From Methanobrevibacter arboriphilus JCM 13429 = DSM 1125 (lineage in GTDB: Archaea; Methanobacteriota; Methanobacteria; Methanobacteriales; Methanobacteriaceae): DNA of 64,000 bases. The DNA lies in the NCBI RefSeq assembly GCF_002072215.1, contig NZ_JXMW01000010.1, positions 45,579-109,578 on the forward strand, in the 5' to 3' direction. Every line of letters starts with the position of its first letter. Position 1 is the stretch's first letter. The notes under the pieces are model-generated. The model was given only the letters and a program-made list of their open reading frames with translations, was not told the origin of the DNA and searched no databases. Of the stretch, positions 23,814 to 31,637 are shown in pieces. The translations under genes and the position numbers were made by a program.

Positions 23814-24868
23814 ACGGGTACCCCATGTCTTTCTAATTCTTTAATGGCTCTTGTGGCTTCTTTCATTGTAACGCCACTGTCAGGGTTTTTAACCATGTCA
23901 GCTATTTCTTTTTTAATCATTGCTTCACTGTTAGAACCAATATCTAGAATAATGTCTTTTATGAATTGTCTTGCACCAGGGTCATCGACTAAGTCATTGG
24001 TTTTCTCAACTTCATTAACTTTCTTAAAATCAGAAGATTCCTTTTCTTTTTTTCTTTTTTCACTGTCTTCTATGGCCTTCTCAGCTATTGTCTTTTCATC
24101 TTCTTTTTTAGTGAAGCTACCTGTTATTACTGGCCCTTTACGGTTTTCTTTCTTTTTTGCTTCTTCTCTAGATTTTTCAAGTTCATTTTTTAATTTTTCA
24201 GTGTTTTTATCAATTTCCTCATCTGATTTGAAAGAGTGTTTTTTCATCATTTCAGAGTGTTTATCAATTAGTTCAGTAGCATTTTCAGGGTCTTTTGGTG
24301 ATTTTTCAACAAAGTCAGCTTCTATAATAAAATCATTATTTAAATTTAGTTTTTCTAGAATGTCTTGGAAGTATAATCTGTGAGTTTTGCTGATGCTTCT
24401 TGATTGTGATAAACTTTCTAATTTTGATTCAGACCAACCATCTTTAAATTTTTCATTAGAACTGGCTTTCCCTATTCCAGTAGCTATTACTTGCCCTTTT
24501 AATGTTCTGAGTTCACAAGTACTACAATGCTGAATTATTTCTTGTTTCCCTTTTTTTACAATTTTCCTCTCAATCTTAATGATATGTGGTGTGATTTTCA
24601 AGACACGGTCTATGAAACTCCAACCACTAATATTAACCCATTTTTTAATTTCTTTAATGTATTTCCCTGTTTTTTTGTCTTTGTGTTTAACAGGTATTTC
24701 ACTAAAGTAACTATTATTCTCAATTACTTTAGCAAAAACATTAGCTAATAATTCATTATTATGAATTTCATCATCAATAGACTTGGGAAAGAGAATAGTA
24801 TCAATAGTTACAATTCCTTTAGAATTTAACTCAGATAATCCATTATTAGTAGTGGTTATTTGATTCAT
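23810..24868 (-). CDS. early DNA-metabolism protein, possibly a Rad52-fold-like annealing protein
   Basis: 352 residues with two parts. Residues 1-180 form a globular domain with KWVNISGWSFIDRVLKITPH, a Cys pair (QHCSTCELRTLKGQVIATG) and SLSQSRSISKTHRLYFQDIL, in a pattern that recalls the core of phage recombinases (a Trp-x-x-I region, then a conserved S/T-R helix). Residues 200-300 are highly charged, low complexity. The end (TMKEATRAIKELERHGVPV) is helical. The recombinase link is a guess from pattern and operon place next to the SWIM gene. GGGGGT precedes the ATG. Confidence 0.45.
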   Translation of the reverse strand: MNQITTTNNGLSELNSKGIVTIDTILFPKSIDDEIHNNELLANVFAKVIENNSYFSEIPVKHKDKKTGKYIKEIKKWVNISGWSFIDRVLKITPHIIKIERKIVKKGKQEIIQHCSTCELRTLKGQVIATGIGKASSNEKFKDGWSESKLESLSQSRSISKTHRLYFQDILEKLNLNNDFIIEADFVEKSPKDPENATELIDKHSEMMKKHSFKSDEEIDKNTEKLKNELEKSREEAKKKENRKGPVITGSFTKKEDEKTIAEKAIEDSEKRKKEKESSDFKKVNEVEKTNDLVDDPGARQFIKDIILDIGSNSEAMIKKEIADMVKNPDSGVTMKEATRAIKELERHGVPV

Positions 24869-25113
24869 TAAAAATACCCCCTATGAGAATAAAAACTATC
24901 ATTATAGGTTTTGAGCATATAATCCCCTATAAAAAGGAAAACTTCCTTGAACATTTGTTCTAAAGTTTTCCTGTTAATGTATTCACCATTGTCAGCTTTC
25001 ATACTTGCAGAAGGATTTAACTTAACATCTCCATCTTTTGATATTGATTCAACCCAACCAATTTCAACTAGAGTGTCCCATTTTTCTTTTAGCTTCTCAA
25101 TAGTTTCACTCAT
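24868..25113 (-). CDS. small early protein, unknown
   Basis: 81 residues with a helical start (ETIEKLKEKWDTLVEIGWVE), a short strand part (GDVKLNPSASMKADNGEY) and a helical end. Its good RBS, TAGGAGG, lies within the end of the upstream mini-gene. A small winged-helix-like fold is possible. No family recognised. Confidence 0.5.
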   Translation of the reverse strand: MSETIEKLKEKWDTLVEIGWVESISKDGDVKLNPSASMKADNGEYINRKTLEQMFKEVFLFIGDYMLKTYNDSFYSHRGYF

Positions 25114-25114
25114 A

Positions 25115-25276
25115 TTATAATCCTCCTAATGCTGTGAAAACTGACTGTTCAGCGATAGCGTACGCTACTAAGAATACAGAAATAATTACAAAAACACATA
25201 ATAAAAAAAGAATAAGTTTTGTGTGTTTTTCAGTGAAAGATCTAGTATCTTTCTTATGTAAAGATTGAGGATTCAT
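25115..25276 (-). CDS. 53-residue single-span membrane protein
   Basis: Starts MNPQSLHKKDTRSFTEKHTK and has one membrane helix (LILFLLCVFVIISVFLVAYA). The start overlaps the stop of the preceding gene as TAATG and the end carries the RBS of the following gene, so it is well embedded in the operon. Topology would be N-terminus inside by the positive-inside rule. Confidence 0.5.
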   Translation of the reverse strand: MNPQSLHKKDTRSFTEKHTKLILFLLCVFVIISVFLVAYAIAEQSVFTALGGL

Positions 25277-25437
25277 TATCTAAAACCCCATTTTGTGCCA
25301 TAATTACCTGCACGATACTTATGAGGAATTCCTCTTTTATTGTTAGTATCTAATTCACAATAAAGAGTAGGGTCTTCAATAAGTTCTGTAGGTTCACATA
25401 TCCCAGTTTTGTAATGGTTGCATGCTTTACAATTCAT
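25276..25437 (-). CDS. 53-residue Cys-rich mini-protein
   Basis: Reads MNCKACNHYKTGICEPTELI and ends YRAGNYGTKWGFR. Cys3, Cys6, Cys14 and Cys27 could bind zinc. Both ends overlap neighbours by a single base (TAATG), a strong sign of coupled translation. There is no assigned family. Confidence 0.5.
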   Translation of the reverse strand: MNCKACNHYKTGICEPTELIEDPTLYCELDTNNKRGIPHKYRAGNYGTKWGFR

Positions 25438-25667
25438 TAAGCATCAACCTCTTTAGGATTGTTTTTATCTTCAAAATTAGTATTTTCTATATTTTCATGA
25501 GCAAATTCTGAAAGAATATCCACATATCGAGATTCTTTCGGGCTTAGGAGTTCATATCCTAATTCTTTTGCTTCACGGACTGTTAAGTCGTCAATATTTA
25601 TGTTACGACCCTCACTTGTTTTTTGGGATTGGGTCAATATCCCATTACTATTTTCACCATTATTCAT
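25437..25667 (-). CDS. first gene of the early operon, unknown
   Basis: 76-residue acidic polar protein (NIDDLTVREAKELGYELLSP in the middle). It is the promoter-proximal gene of the minus-strand early operon and is preceded by a leader with a hairpin and the conserved ACTCTGTAGGAGACAA block that includes its RBS (GGAG, 10 bases before ATG). Function unknown. Confidence 0.5.
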   Translation of the reverse strand: MNNGENSNGILTQSQKTSEGRNINIDDLTVREAKELGYELLSPKESRYVDILSEFAHENIENTNFEDKNNPKEVDA

Positions 25668-25673
25668 TTAGTT

Positions 25674-25722
25674 TTGTCTCCTACAGAGTTTTAGAAAAAT
25701 ATTGAGAATTGCCGTTCTCAAT
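25674..25722 (-). promoter_or_regulatory. hairpin plus conserved leader block, copy A
   Basis: Read on the minus strand: an 8-base-pair stem ATTGAGAA/TTCTCAAT with loop CGGCAA (25722-25701), then 11 bases, then ACTCTGTAGGAGACAA (25689-25674) containing the RBS of the first early gene. A second copy at 26205-26308 keeps the loop and the block but has a different stem sequence. This pairing-preserving change suggests a structured RNA or protein-binding leader. Confidence 0.6.
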
Positions 25723-25853
25723 TTTTCTTAATATTAAATTGTTTTTTATAGTATATAAATGTTACCTATTTTTATAATAATTATAGGATATATTTATATA
25801 ACATAAAAGTATAATTATATACTATGAAATATATATATGGAGGTATGGAAGTA
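25723..25853. promoter_or_regulatory. divergent promoter between AbrB gene and early operon
   Basis: On the minus strand a TATA-like TTTATATAC (25759-25751) lies before the early leader. On the plus strand TTTATATAACA (25793-25803) lies about 50 bases before the AbrB start. GGAGGT at 25838-25843 is the AbrB ribosome site. The AbrB product probably controls both directions. Confidence 0.5.
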
Positions 25854-26030
25854 ATGAGATTTAAAGTAAAAGCAAACCCTGCAAACAATGTTTCGAAATC
25901 TTTACGAATAACATTACCTGTAAAAATTGCAGAAATATTAAATGTTGAAGATGGAGATACTGTTGAATATGTGGTTAATGCTGAAAATAACGAATTATTT
26001 GTATCACTACAAAAAGAAAGAGAAGATTGA
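25854..26030 (+). CDS. AbrB/SpoVT-type regulator
   Basis: 58-residue swapped-hairpin DNA-binding protein: VSKSLRITLPVKIAEILNVE, DGDTVEYVV and LFVSLQK form the complete AbrB fold. ATG at 25854 lies nine bases after GGAGGT; earlier ATGs would put the RBS inside the gene. It is the only plus-strand gene at the head of the divergent early operon, the typical place of a lysogeny switch or antitoxin. No toxin gene follows. Confidence 0.8.
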   Translation: MRFKVKANPANNVSKSLRITLPVKIAEILNVEDGDTVEYVVNAENNELFVSLQKERED

Positions 26031-26204
26031 ATTATTTTTTCAAATATATATTTTACAAAAAGAAAATTATTTTTACTATTTATTAAATTAAAATTGTTTA
26101 TAGCCAAAGCTAACCTTAATCCTATCATAAATAGGTTTATAAGGGAGAATGGTAAGCTATTTATATCATAGCAATCATATTTAATATTGGTTGCTCTAAT
26201 TTTA

Positions 26205-26308
26205 TTGTCTCCTACAGAGTAATGAGATTTGGTAACCATTCAGTAGAGATTGGTGAGGTATTGCCGTACCGTTTGAACCTTTCCCTACTGATAAATCTCA
26301 CGATTACC
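26205..26308 (-). promoter_or_regulatory. hairpin plus conserved leader block, copy B
   Basis: The 16-base block TTGTCTCCTACAGAGT (26205-26220, plus-strand reading) is identical to that of copy A. Next to it are nested inverted repeats: TGAGATTT/AAATCTCA (26223-26230, 26293-26300), CAGTAG/CTACTG (26241-26246, 26285-26290) and GGTA-TTGCCG-TACC (26257-26270). The loop TTGCCG is the same as in copy A while the stem differs. No gene follows it on the minus strand; the stretch 26031-26389 has no supported coding frame. Confidence 0.6.
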
Positions 26309-26389
26309 ATTTTTAAGTTTATTTTTACTATTATTTAATATTAGTTATTCTCTTTCTATTTTTTAAAAAATAAAAATAATAAATTATTA

Positions 26390-28222
26390 TCATAATAATT
26401 TATTATTACTTTTTTCAATTTTTAAAGTATCATAATACTCTTGAGCTTCAGGTTTAACACTAAAACTATGCACCAAATCCTTATTCTCATCAACAATCCG
26501 CTTAACATCATCAATGGTAATATGGAAAAATTCCTTCCTCCTATTTACTTTATTTACCCTTTTATGATCAAACCTATTATGCAATTCTTTTTCTAGTTCA
26601 AAAGCCTCTTCACTAAAAATAAACACATGATGATCAAATCTGAATGGAACTGAAGCATCAGACAATTCAGTTATCCTACCATAAGGATCATCTCTTCTAG
26701 TTACCCCTATCTTATAAATATTCTCTCCAAAAGAACCTACATTAGATAAAATATATACATAACCTGCACCAGTTCGTTTTCGTTTCTCAGCTATATCTTT
26801 TTCATCATTATTACTTTTTTCAATAGCTAATTCTAACTCTTTGAGTTTGTTTTTTAATAATTCTATTTCTTCATCAGATTCACTTTTTTGTAATAAATTA
26901 TTAGTTGCTTCCATTTCTGTTTCCAATTGCAGTTTATGTTTATTAACACTTTTAAGTTGGGCATCTAATTGTTTTTGTATTTTCCTTTCTTCTCTTTCTC
27001 TTTCTCTTGTTTCTCTTAATATTTCTTTTTCTTCTTGTTTTTTCAATTCATATTCAATAGCTACATTCAGTTCTTCCAATTTAAGATTTAAATATCTTGA
27101 AGTAATATTTATAAGATTTCTTTCATTCAACCTATTTAATGTTTCAAATGCTTTATTTATTCTTTTAACAGAATTTTCCATATTTGAAAGTTTTACTTTA
27201 CTTATTATTGTGTCACATTCTAAATTAAAATTTTTTATTAATAATTTTTTATTAGCATTATTCATTGCTTGTCCTTTTCGTTTACTTCCATCAACAGTCC
27301 AATTATCTCCACCTATTACAGCAGTTTTGTTTTTTATCATATCTTTTTGTTTCTTTCTAATTTCATCCAGTCTTTCTTTATATAGTACTGCTGTTGAAAA
27401 ATTATATTTAGGTTCATATAATCCTATTTCTTGCCATTCAAGTTCTTCTTCGACAAATATTAGTTCTTTTTGTTTTTCTTTTAACTCGTTAATGATATTA
27501 TTTAATTGTTTTGCTTTAGCTTCTAAGTTATTATCTATTTCTTCTTGTTTTGCTTTTGCTTTTTCTTCCAGTTGAGCATCAATATTAGCTAAATCATTTT
27601 CTTTTTGTTCTAATTTAATGTTTATTTCTTTTGTTTTTTCTTTTTCTATTTCATCTAACTTAATATCAATATTGGCCAGCTCATCTTTTTTATCAGCTAA
27701 TTTTTCATTTATTTCCTTTTCTTTATCATTTTCCATCTTTTCTAATTTAATATCAATATTAGCTAATTCTTCTTTTTTATCATTCAATTTTTCATTTATT
27801 TCTTTTTCTTTAGCTTTTTCCAGTTCATTTAACTTGATATCAATATTAGCTATTTGGTCTTGTTTTTCCTTTAATTTATTATCCATTTGTTTTTCTTTTT
27901 CATTTACCTTTTTGTTTAAATAATACACACCTATTATTATTAATGGAATCCCTATAAAAATACCATATAATGTTATTGAGAATAATATACCTATTATTAT
28001 TATGATAAGTCCTTTATTTTCTTTAATATTCAATGTAGATGTTTTTTCTTGATTTTTTTCTGTTTCATTTACAATTTGTTCTTTTTCTTTATTTTCATTA
28101 TTCTTATTTTCTTCATTTTCTGTTTTAGAAATTGGAGTTCCACATTTTTTACAAAATTTGGAATTTTCATCTAAAGGATTTCCACAATTAAAACAAAATT
28201 TAGGAGCTTTATCTTCCACCAT
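26390..28222 (-). CDS. SNIPE-like membrane nuclease (zinc ribbon, membrane, DUF4041, GIY-YIG)
   Basis: 610 residues. A zinc ribbon lies at Cys10, 13, 24 and 27, and a hydrophobic membrane region at about 71-103. Then comes a coiled coil of four 29-residue repeats (125-240), a DUF4041 domain at about 255-400 (GLYEPKYNFSTAVLYKERL, QKDMIK, VDGSKRKGQAMNNANKKLL, FNLECD, SRYLNLKLEELNVA), another coiled coil, and a C-terminal T5orf172/MUG113 GIY-YIG nuclease at about 487-590 with GYVYIL, YKIGVT, an Arg near 516, a Glu-rich helix and EFFHI. In bacteria DUF4041 plus GIY-YIG proteins at the membrane (SNIPE) cut incoming phage DNA. In this provirus it likely blocks superinfection. It is transcribed apart from the early operon. 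Confidence 0.85.
   Translation of the reverse strand: MVEDKAPKFCFNCGNPLDENSKFCKKCGTPISKTENEENKNNENKEKEQIVNETEKNQEKTSTLNIKENKGLIIIIIGILFSITLYGIFIGIPLIIIGVYYLNKKVNEKEKQMDNKLKEKQDQIANIDIKLNELEKAKEKEINEKLNDKKEELANIDIKLEKMENDKEKEINEKLADKKDELANIDIKLDEIEKEKTKEINIKLEQKENDLANIDAQLEEKAKAKQEEIDNNLEAKAKQLNNIINELKEKQKELIFVEEELEWQEIGLYEPKYNFSTAVLYKERLDEIRKKQKDMIKNKTAVIGGDNWTVDGSKRKGQAMNNANKKLLIKNFNLECDTIISKVKLSNMENSVKRINKAFETLNRLNERNLINITSRYLNLKLEELNVAIEYELKKQEEKEILRETREREREERKIQKQLDAQLKSVNKHKLQLETEMEATNNLLQKSESDEEIELLKNKLKELELAIEKSNNDEKDIAEKRKRTGAGYVYILSNVGSFGENIYKIGVTRRDDPYGRITELSDASVPFRFDHHVFIFSEEAFELEKELHNRFDHKRVNKVNRRKEFFHITIDDVKRIVDENKDLVHSFSVKPEAQEYYDTLKIEKSNNKLL
27503..27850 (-). repeat. four 87-base tandem repeats coding a coiled coil
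   Basis: Four successive 29-residue units each beginning ANID-I/A-K/Q-L (ANIDIKLNELEKAKEKEINE and similar) encode a regular coiled-coil spacer between the membrane part and DUF4041 of the nuclease. The repeats are diverged but keep the period exactly. The length of the spacer could be changed by unit gain or loss without breaking the frame. Confidence 0.85.
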
Positions 28223-28348
28223 TTTTTCACCTCATTTTTTAGTAAACTTTCATTATTAATAATGATGGTTCTATATTTTTTGTTTGTAATATTAGGTATA
28301 TAATATTTTATAAATGATTTTCATACTATTTTATAATTCTAAAAAGGG

Positions 28349-28378
28349 TGAGGCTAAGAAGAATTATTCTTAACCTCA
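28349..28378. terminator. imperfect 12-base inverted repeat upstream of the nuclease gene
   Basis: TGAGGCTAAGAA-gaatta-TTCTTAACCTCA forms a 12-base-pair stem with one mismatch. It lies between the nuclease start (28222) and the PIN gene (28704), so it can end the PIN/HTH transcript or act as an operator for the nuclease. Confidence 0.5.
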
Positions 28379-28449
28379 ATGTTAAATCCCCCCAATTAAT
28401 ATTTATTGTAAAACATAATATATAAACTTCCGCGTGAGGTCTAAGTAAT

Positions 28450-28547
28450 ATTTCAAGTGTAAAAAACTCTTAGAAAAAGAAAAAAAGAATAATAAAACAT
28501 TATTATCTAAAAATAAGAGAAAAAAGGTACTATTTCAAGTGTAAAAA
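28450..28547. repeat. two direct copies of ATTTCAAGTGTAAAA
   Basis: ATTTCAAGTGTAAAA occurs at 28450-28464 and 28532-28546, 82 bases apart, the 13-base core being the same as at 22234. The gene-free stretch 28223-28703 contains nothing else except AT-rich DNA and the hairpin at 28349-28378. Confidence 0.55.
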
Positions 28548-28703
28548 ATAAGTTTAATAATTGTAATATAGGTTAATATGATAAAATGATAAAAAAGTAA
28601 TAACTAAAAATAAAAAAAATAATAAATGTTTAACATAGCTATTTTTAATACAAAAATTAAATCAAAAATAATATTAATAAAAATAAAAAATAAGTTATTC
28701 AGA

Positions 28704-29243
28704 TTAAAAATGTAGATGTAAGTTTTCTCTTTTTATTAATTCAAGAAAATCTATGCATTGAAAACCAACATGATCTTTTATGCCTTCATCATATTTATCC
28801 CTAATATGACAATAAGCTCCCATTCTAGAACAAATTGTTGGAATCTTAAATTTTAAATCTGATTTTGCGTTCATGTTCCAACCTTCTTGAGTTACCAATA
28901 TCAATTCATTAATTTTGGCATATGCAATTACCTCTGGATCTGCCCAATTTTCTTTAGAAGTGGTTCCTTTTTTATACCAATTGGAAAATTCTCTTGAAAA
29001 ATAATTTCCCATTTCAAGAACATCATTATCAATTTTTTGGAACATATATTTCTTATCTTTTGCCCAATCTGCCATTGAATCGTCTTTAGCAATTAACTCT
29101 TTATATACTGATTCAGTCGATACTATTGTTCCATTATTTATTAAATTATCAAAGTTTTTCCAATGTGTTTGAAAATACTTCTTTTCATAGAAATCATATT
29201 GAGATCCAGCTAAAATAGCTGATGTATCAACAACATATTTCAT
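28704..29243 (-). CDS. PIN-like DUF4411 protein, probable toxin
   Basis: 179 residues. The PIN layout is visible: VVDTSAIL (Asp6), STESVYKELIAKDD, a middle acidic residue in WADPEVIAYAKINELILVTQE, and KIPTICSRMGAYC near the end, all typical of DUF4411 members. PIN proteins are metal-dependent RNases. It overlaps the end of the HTH/ImmA gene by four bases, a standard pair arrangement. The stray C-terminus LHLHF is unremarkable. Confidence 0.75.
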   Translation of the reverse strand: MKYVVDTSAILAGSQYDFYEKKYFQTHWKNFDNLINNGTIVSTESVYKELIAKDDSMADWAKDKKYMFQKIDNDVLEMGNYFSREFSNWYKKGTTSKENWADPEVIAYAKINELILVTQEGWNMNAKSDLKFKIPTICSRMGAYCHIRDKYDEGIKDHVGFQCIDFLELIKRENLHLHF

Positions 29244-30481
29244 TCAAATAGCTCCTTTGATAATTTTTTCCTTATTTCAACAATAACTTGTAAGCTTACC
29301 CCCAAATAATCTGCCATAGTACTATTTGTTATTAGTTGTGAATCATATGCTTCTAACACCATCTTAGTGTATAACTCCCCATTCTTTCTTAAAGCTTCAG
29401 TTGCTTTTCGGATATTTTTAGTATTATTTGGAGTTTTTTCTTTAGTTATTTTCGGTTTAGTGTTTTTTTTAGAATTTTTATTTTTTTTATTTGAACTTCT
29501 ATTTTTAAAAGCAAAATAATTTTTTTCCCATTCATGTTTTTTAGATTTATAAAAATCATTAGAAATTTTATCTAATGTTAATAATCTTCTTAAAATCACT
29601 TCGTTGCTAACTTTAAAATACTTTGATAATGATTTAATCTGATTATCCTTCCACTCATTATTATTATCATAGTCATTGATTTTTATTTCAAATGTTTCTC
29701 TAGGAACTAATATTTCAGCAGCTATTTTATTGCACAATTCCTCAGTATTATAATTTATAGCAAACTTATTGAAATTACTAATAATAATTCCTTCATTGTT
29801 AATTATTAAATGAGCCAACTCGTGAAACAGAGTAAATTTCCTACCATTAACATGTTCTTTCTTATTAATCCCTATAATCGGTAATTTTTCATTATATATT
29901 GCATAACCTCTCATATCTTTAGGTTCAATATCGTAAAATTGAAAAACCAAAACTCCTAATCCTTCAACCTTATTTATCCAATGACTTAAAGCATTTTCGC
30001 TATTATTAAGTACATCAATTTGAAGTTTAGTCATATTGATTTTTTCCCTTATATATTCTGAGATTATTTTTACATCTGAAACTTCATTTTTCATTGATAA
30101 TGTGAAATTAGGTATAATTTCCTCTTCTGATTCTTCTTCTAATAATATTAAATTTTCTCGTTTATTTTGAGCACTTTCAAGTTCTCTGAGAATTTGAGGA
30201 GATACTTTTTTTTTCTGTTTACTTCCTTTTGTTCTAAAATCTACTATTTTGTCTTCATTGTAAGAAGGAGAATTATTATTAAAAAACATCATAGGGGGCC
30301 GACGATAATAATCTGCCAATTTTTTAAGTTCATTTTGACCTATATCTCCTGTTTGTTCCCATTGTCTAATTTCCTCAGAATCCACACCCATTTTTTTAGC
30401 TATATCTTTTCTTTTAAAATTTGACATTTCCCTAGCCCAGACTAACCATTTCCCATTTGTTTTTAATTTTGCTGAGCTCAT
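29240..30481 (-). CDS. HTH-XRE/ImmA-IrrE protein paired with DUF4411
   Basis: 413 residues. An N-terminal XRE helix-turn-helix (REMSNFKRKDIAKKMGVDSE) is followed by a linker, then an ImmA/IrrE metallopeptidase with the zinc motif HELAH (220-224) and the later NKIAAEILVP helix, and a basic C-terminal part that ends in a second HTH-like segment (STMADYLGVSLQVIVEIRKK). Such proteins are partners of DUF4411 toxins or de-repress proviruses by cleaving repressors. ATG at 30481 has AGGT eight bases upstream; the TTG at 30508 lacks an RBS. Confidence 0.75.
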   Translation of the reverse strand: MSSAKLKTNGKWLVWAREMSNFKRKDIAKKMGVDSEEIRQWEQTGDIGQNELKKLADYYRRPPMMFFNNNSPSYNEDKIVDFRTKGSKQKKKVSPQILRELESAQNKRENLILLEEESEEEIIPNFTLSMKNEVSDVKIISEYIREKINMTKLQIDVLNNSENALSHWINKVEGLGVLVFQFYDIEPKDMRGYAIYNEKLPIIGINKKEHVNGRKFTLFHELAHLIINNEGIIISNFNKFAINYNTEELCNKIAAEILVPRETFEIKINDYDNNNEWKDNQIKSLSKYFKVSNEVILRRLLTLDKISNDFYKSKKHEWEKNYFAFKNRSSNKKNKNSKKNTKPKITKEKTPNNTKNIRKATEALRKNGELYTKMVLEAYDSQLITNSTMADYLGVSLQVIVEIRKKLSKELFE

Positions 30482-30593
30482 TTTATCATACCTAAATAAA
30501 TTATTCAATATTAATTTTATATTAAATTATAATATATTATATTTTAATATAATATTAAATATTTCTATTTAATTTAAAACCAAAACTAAAAAA

Positions 30594-31440
30594 TTAAAAA
30601 TCTAAATGTTCTCTTTCAATAGTACTACTACCCACAAGTTCTGCATTACGACCTGCATCATATAAACATCTTATACCTATCCGTAAATCTCCTTCACGAT
30701 AAGCATGCTCAGCCACCATATAAATAACTTCTTCACTAATCACACCACGAGCAAAACCCATTTTACACCTATCACTCAAAATACTATTAATTTCACTTAA
30801 AGTATATGCATCAAAATTAACATTAGCTGGTCTGAAAATTGTTTCAACACTTTGAGACAATACAAAATTAATATATCTGCGATTAGTAACTGTTATAAGA
30901 CTAATTTTAGCTTTATGATTTACTTCATGAGCTCTGAGTAAAGTGTACATGACTTTGTTTATCTGATCAATATCTTCACTTGTTATCTTATTTGATCCAT
31001 AATCATCTAAACAAACCACTAATACTTTTTCTGTTTTGCCAAGATAGTTAACTATCTTATTTTTAAGAATATTAGTTGTTACCCCGGTTTTAACACTTTT
31101 TTTATATAATTTATTATAAATTTTTGTTAGCATTTGATTTTCTGTTTTATCAAATTCACAATTAATATAAACAGTTGCTACGTTGAATTTATTTTCTACT
31201 AATTCAAAATATTTTTTTCACAGCTGTTGTTTTGCCTGTTCCATAAGGACCTGTAATTTCCATATTGGTTGGAGCATGGCCACTGTTTAATTGTCTACTA
31301 TGATTTATCATAGCTCTTAATTGTTTTTCACGAAAATTTAATATTTCTGGTAAATATTCTAATGTAAATACTTCTGGTTGTTTAAATAATGTACCTTCTT
31401 GTTGGATTACTACATCAAATATATTTTCAACAGTTTTCAT
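30594..31440 (-). pseudogene. Orc1/Cdc6-type initiator ATPase, frameshifted and C-terminally short
   Basis: Two adjacent frames form one AAA+ protein. The first (31204-31440) ends just after Walker A (GPYGTGKTT) and TAVKKIF. The second continues with YFELVENKFNVATVYINCEF, a Walker B-like VLVVCLDDYGSNK, sensor 1 (LITVTNRRY) and the lid region with GDLRIGIRCLYDAGRNAE. Removing one A from the run of seven at 31212-31218 joins them in frame to give about 281 residues. The winged-helix DNA-binding domain of normal Orc1 (about 380-410 residues) is absent. It may be a real pseudogene, a homopolymer sequencing error, or slippage-dependent expression. Confidence 0.75.
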
Positions 31441-31637
31441 AATATCATCACCTACATGATAAAGTATATAATATTATAAAAATAGGATTAATCCATGAGC
31501 ATATGAAAACTAATAAAAAAAAAGTAAAATTTAATTAAGAAATATAGACTAAAAAATTCCTAAATAAATCATAAATATAATAAAATAATAAATAAAATAC
31601 TTTTTAAAGTAATACTAAATGAGCTGAATATGTAATA

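Noticed and set aside
25781..26239. Minus-strand open frame of 152 codons over the AbrB gene
   Set aside because: It runs through the AbrB coding region and the promoter in antisense. The AbrB frame has a clear domain and RBS.
26841..27575. Plus-strand open frame of about 240 codons opposite the SNIPE-like gene
   Set aside because: Antisense to coiled-coil coding DNA; Ser/Phe/Leu-rich product without domain or RBS.
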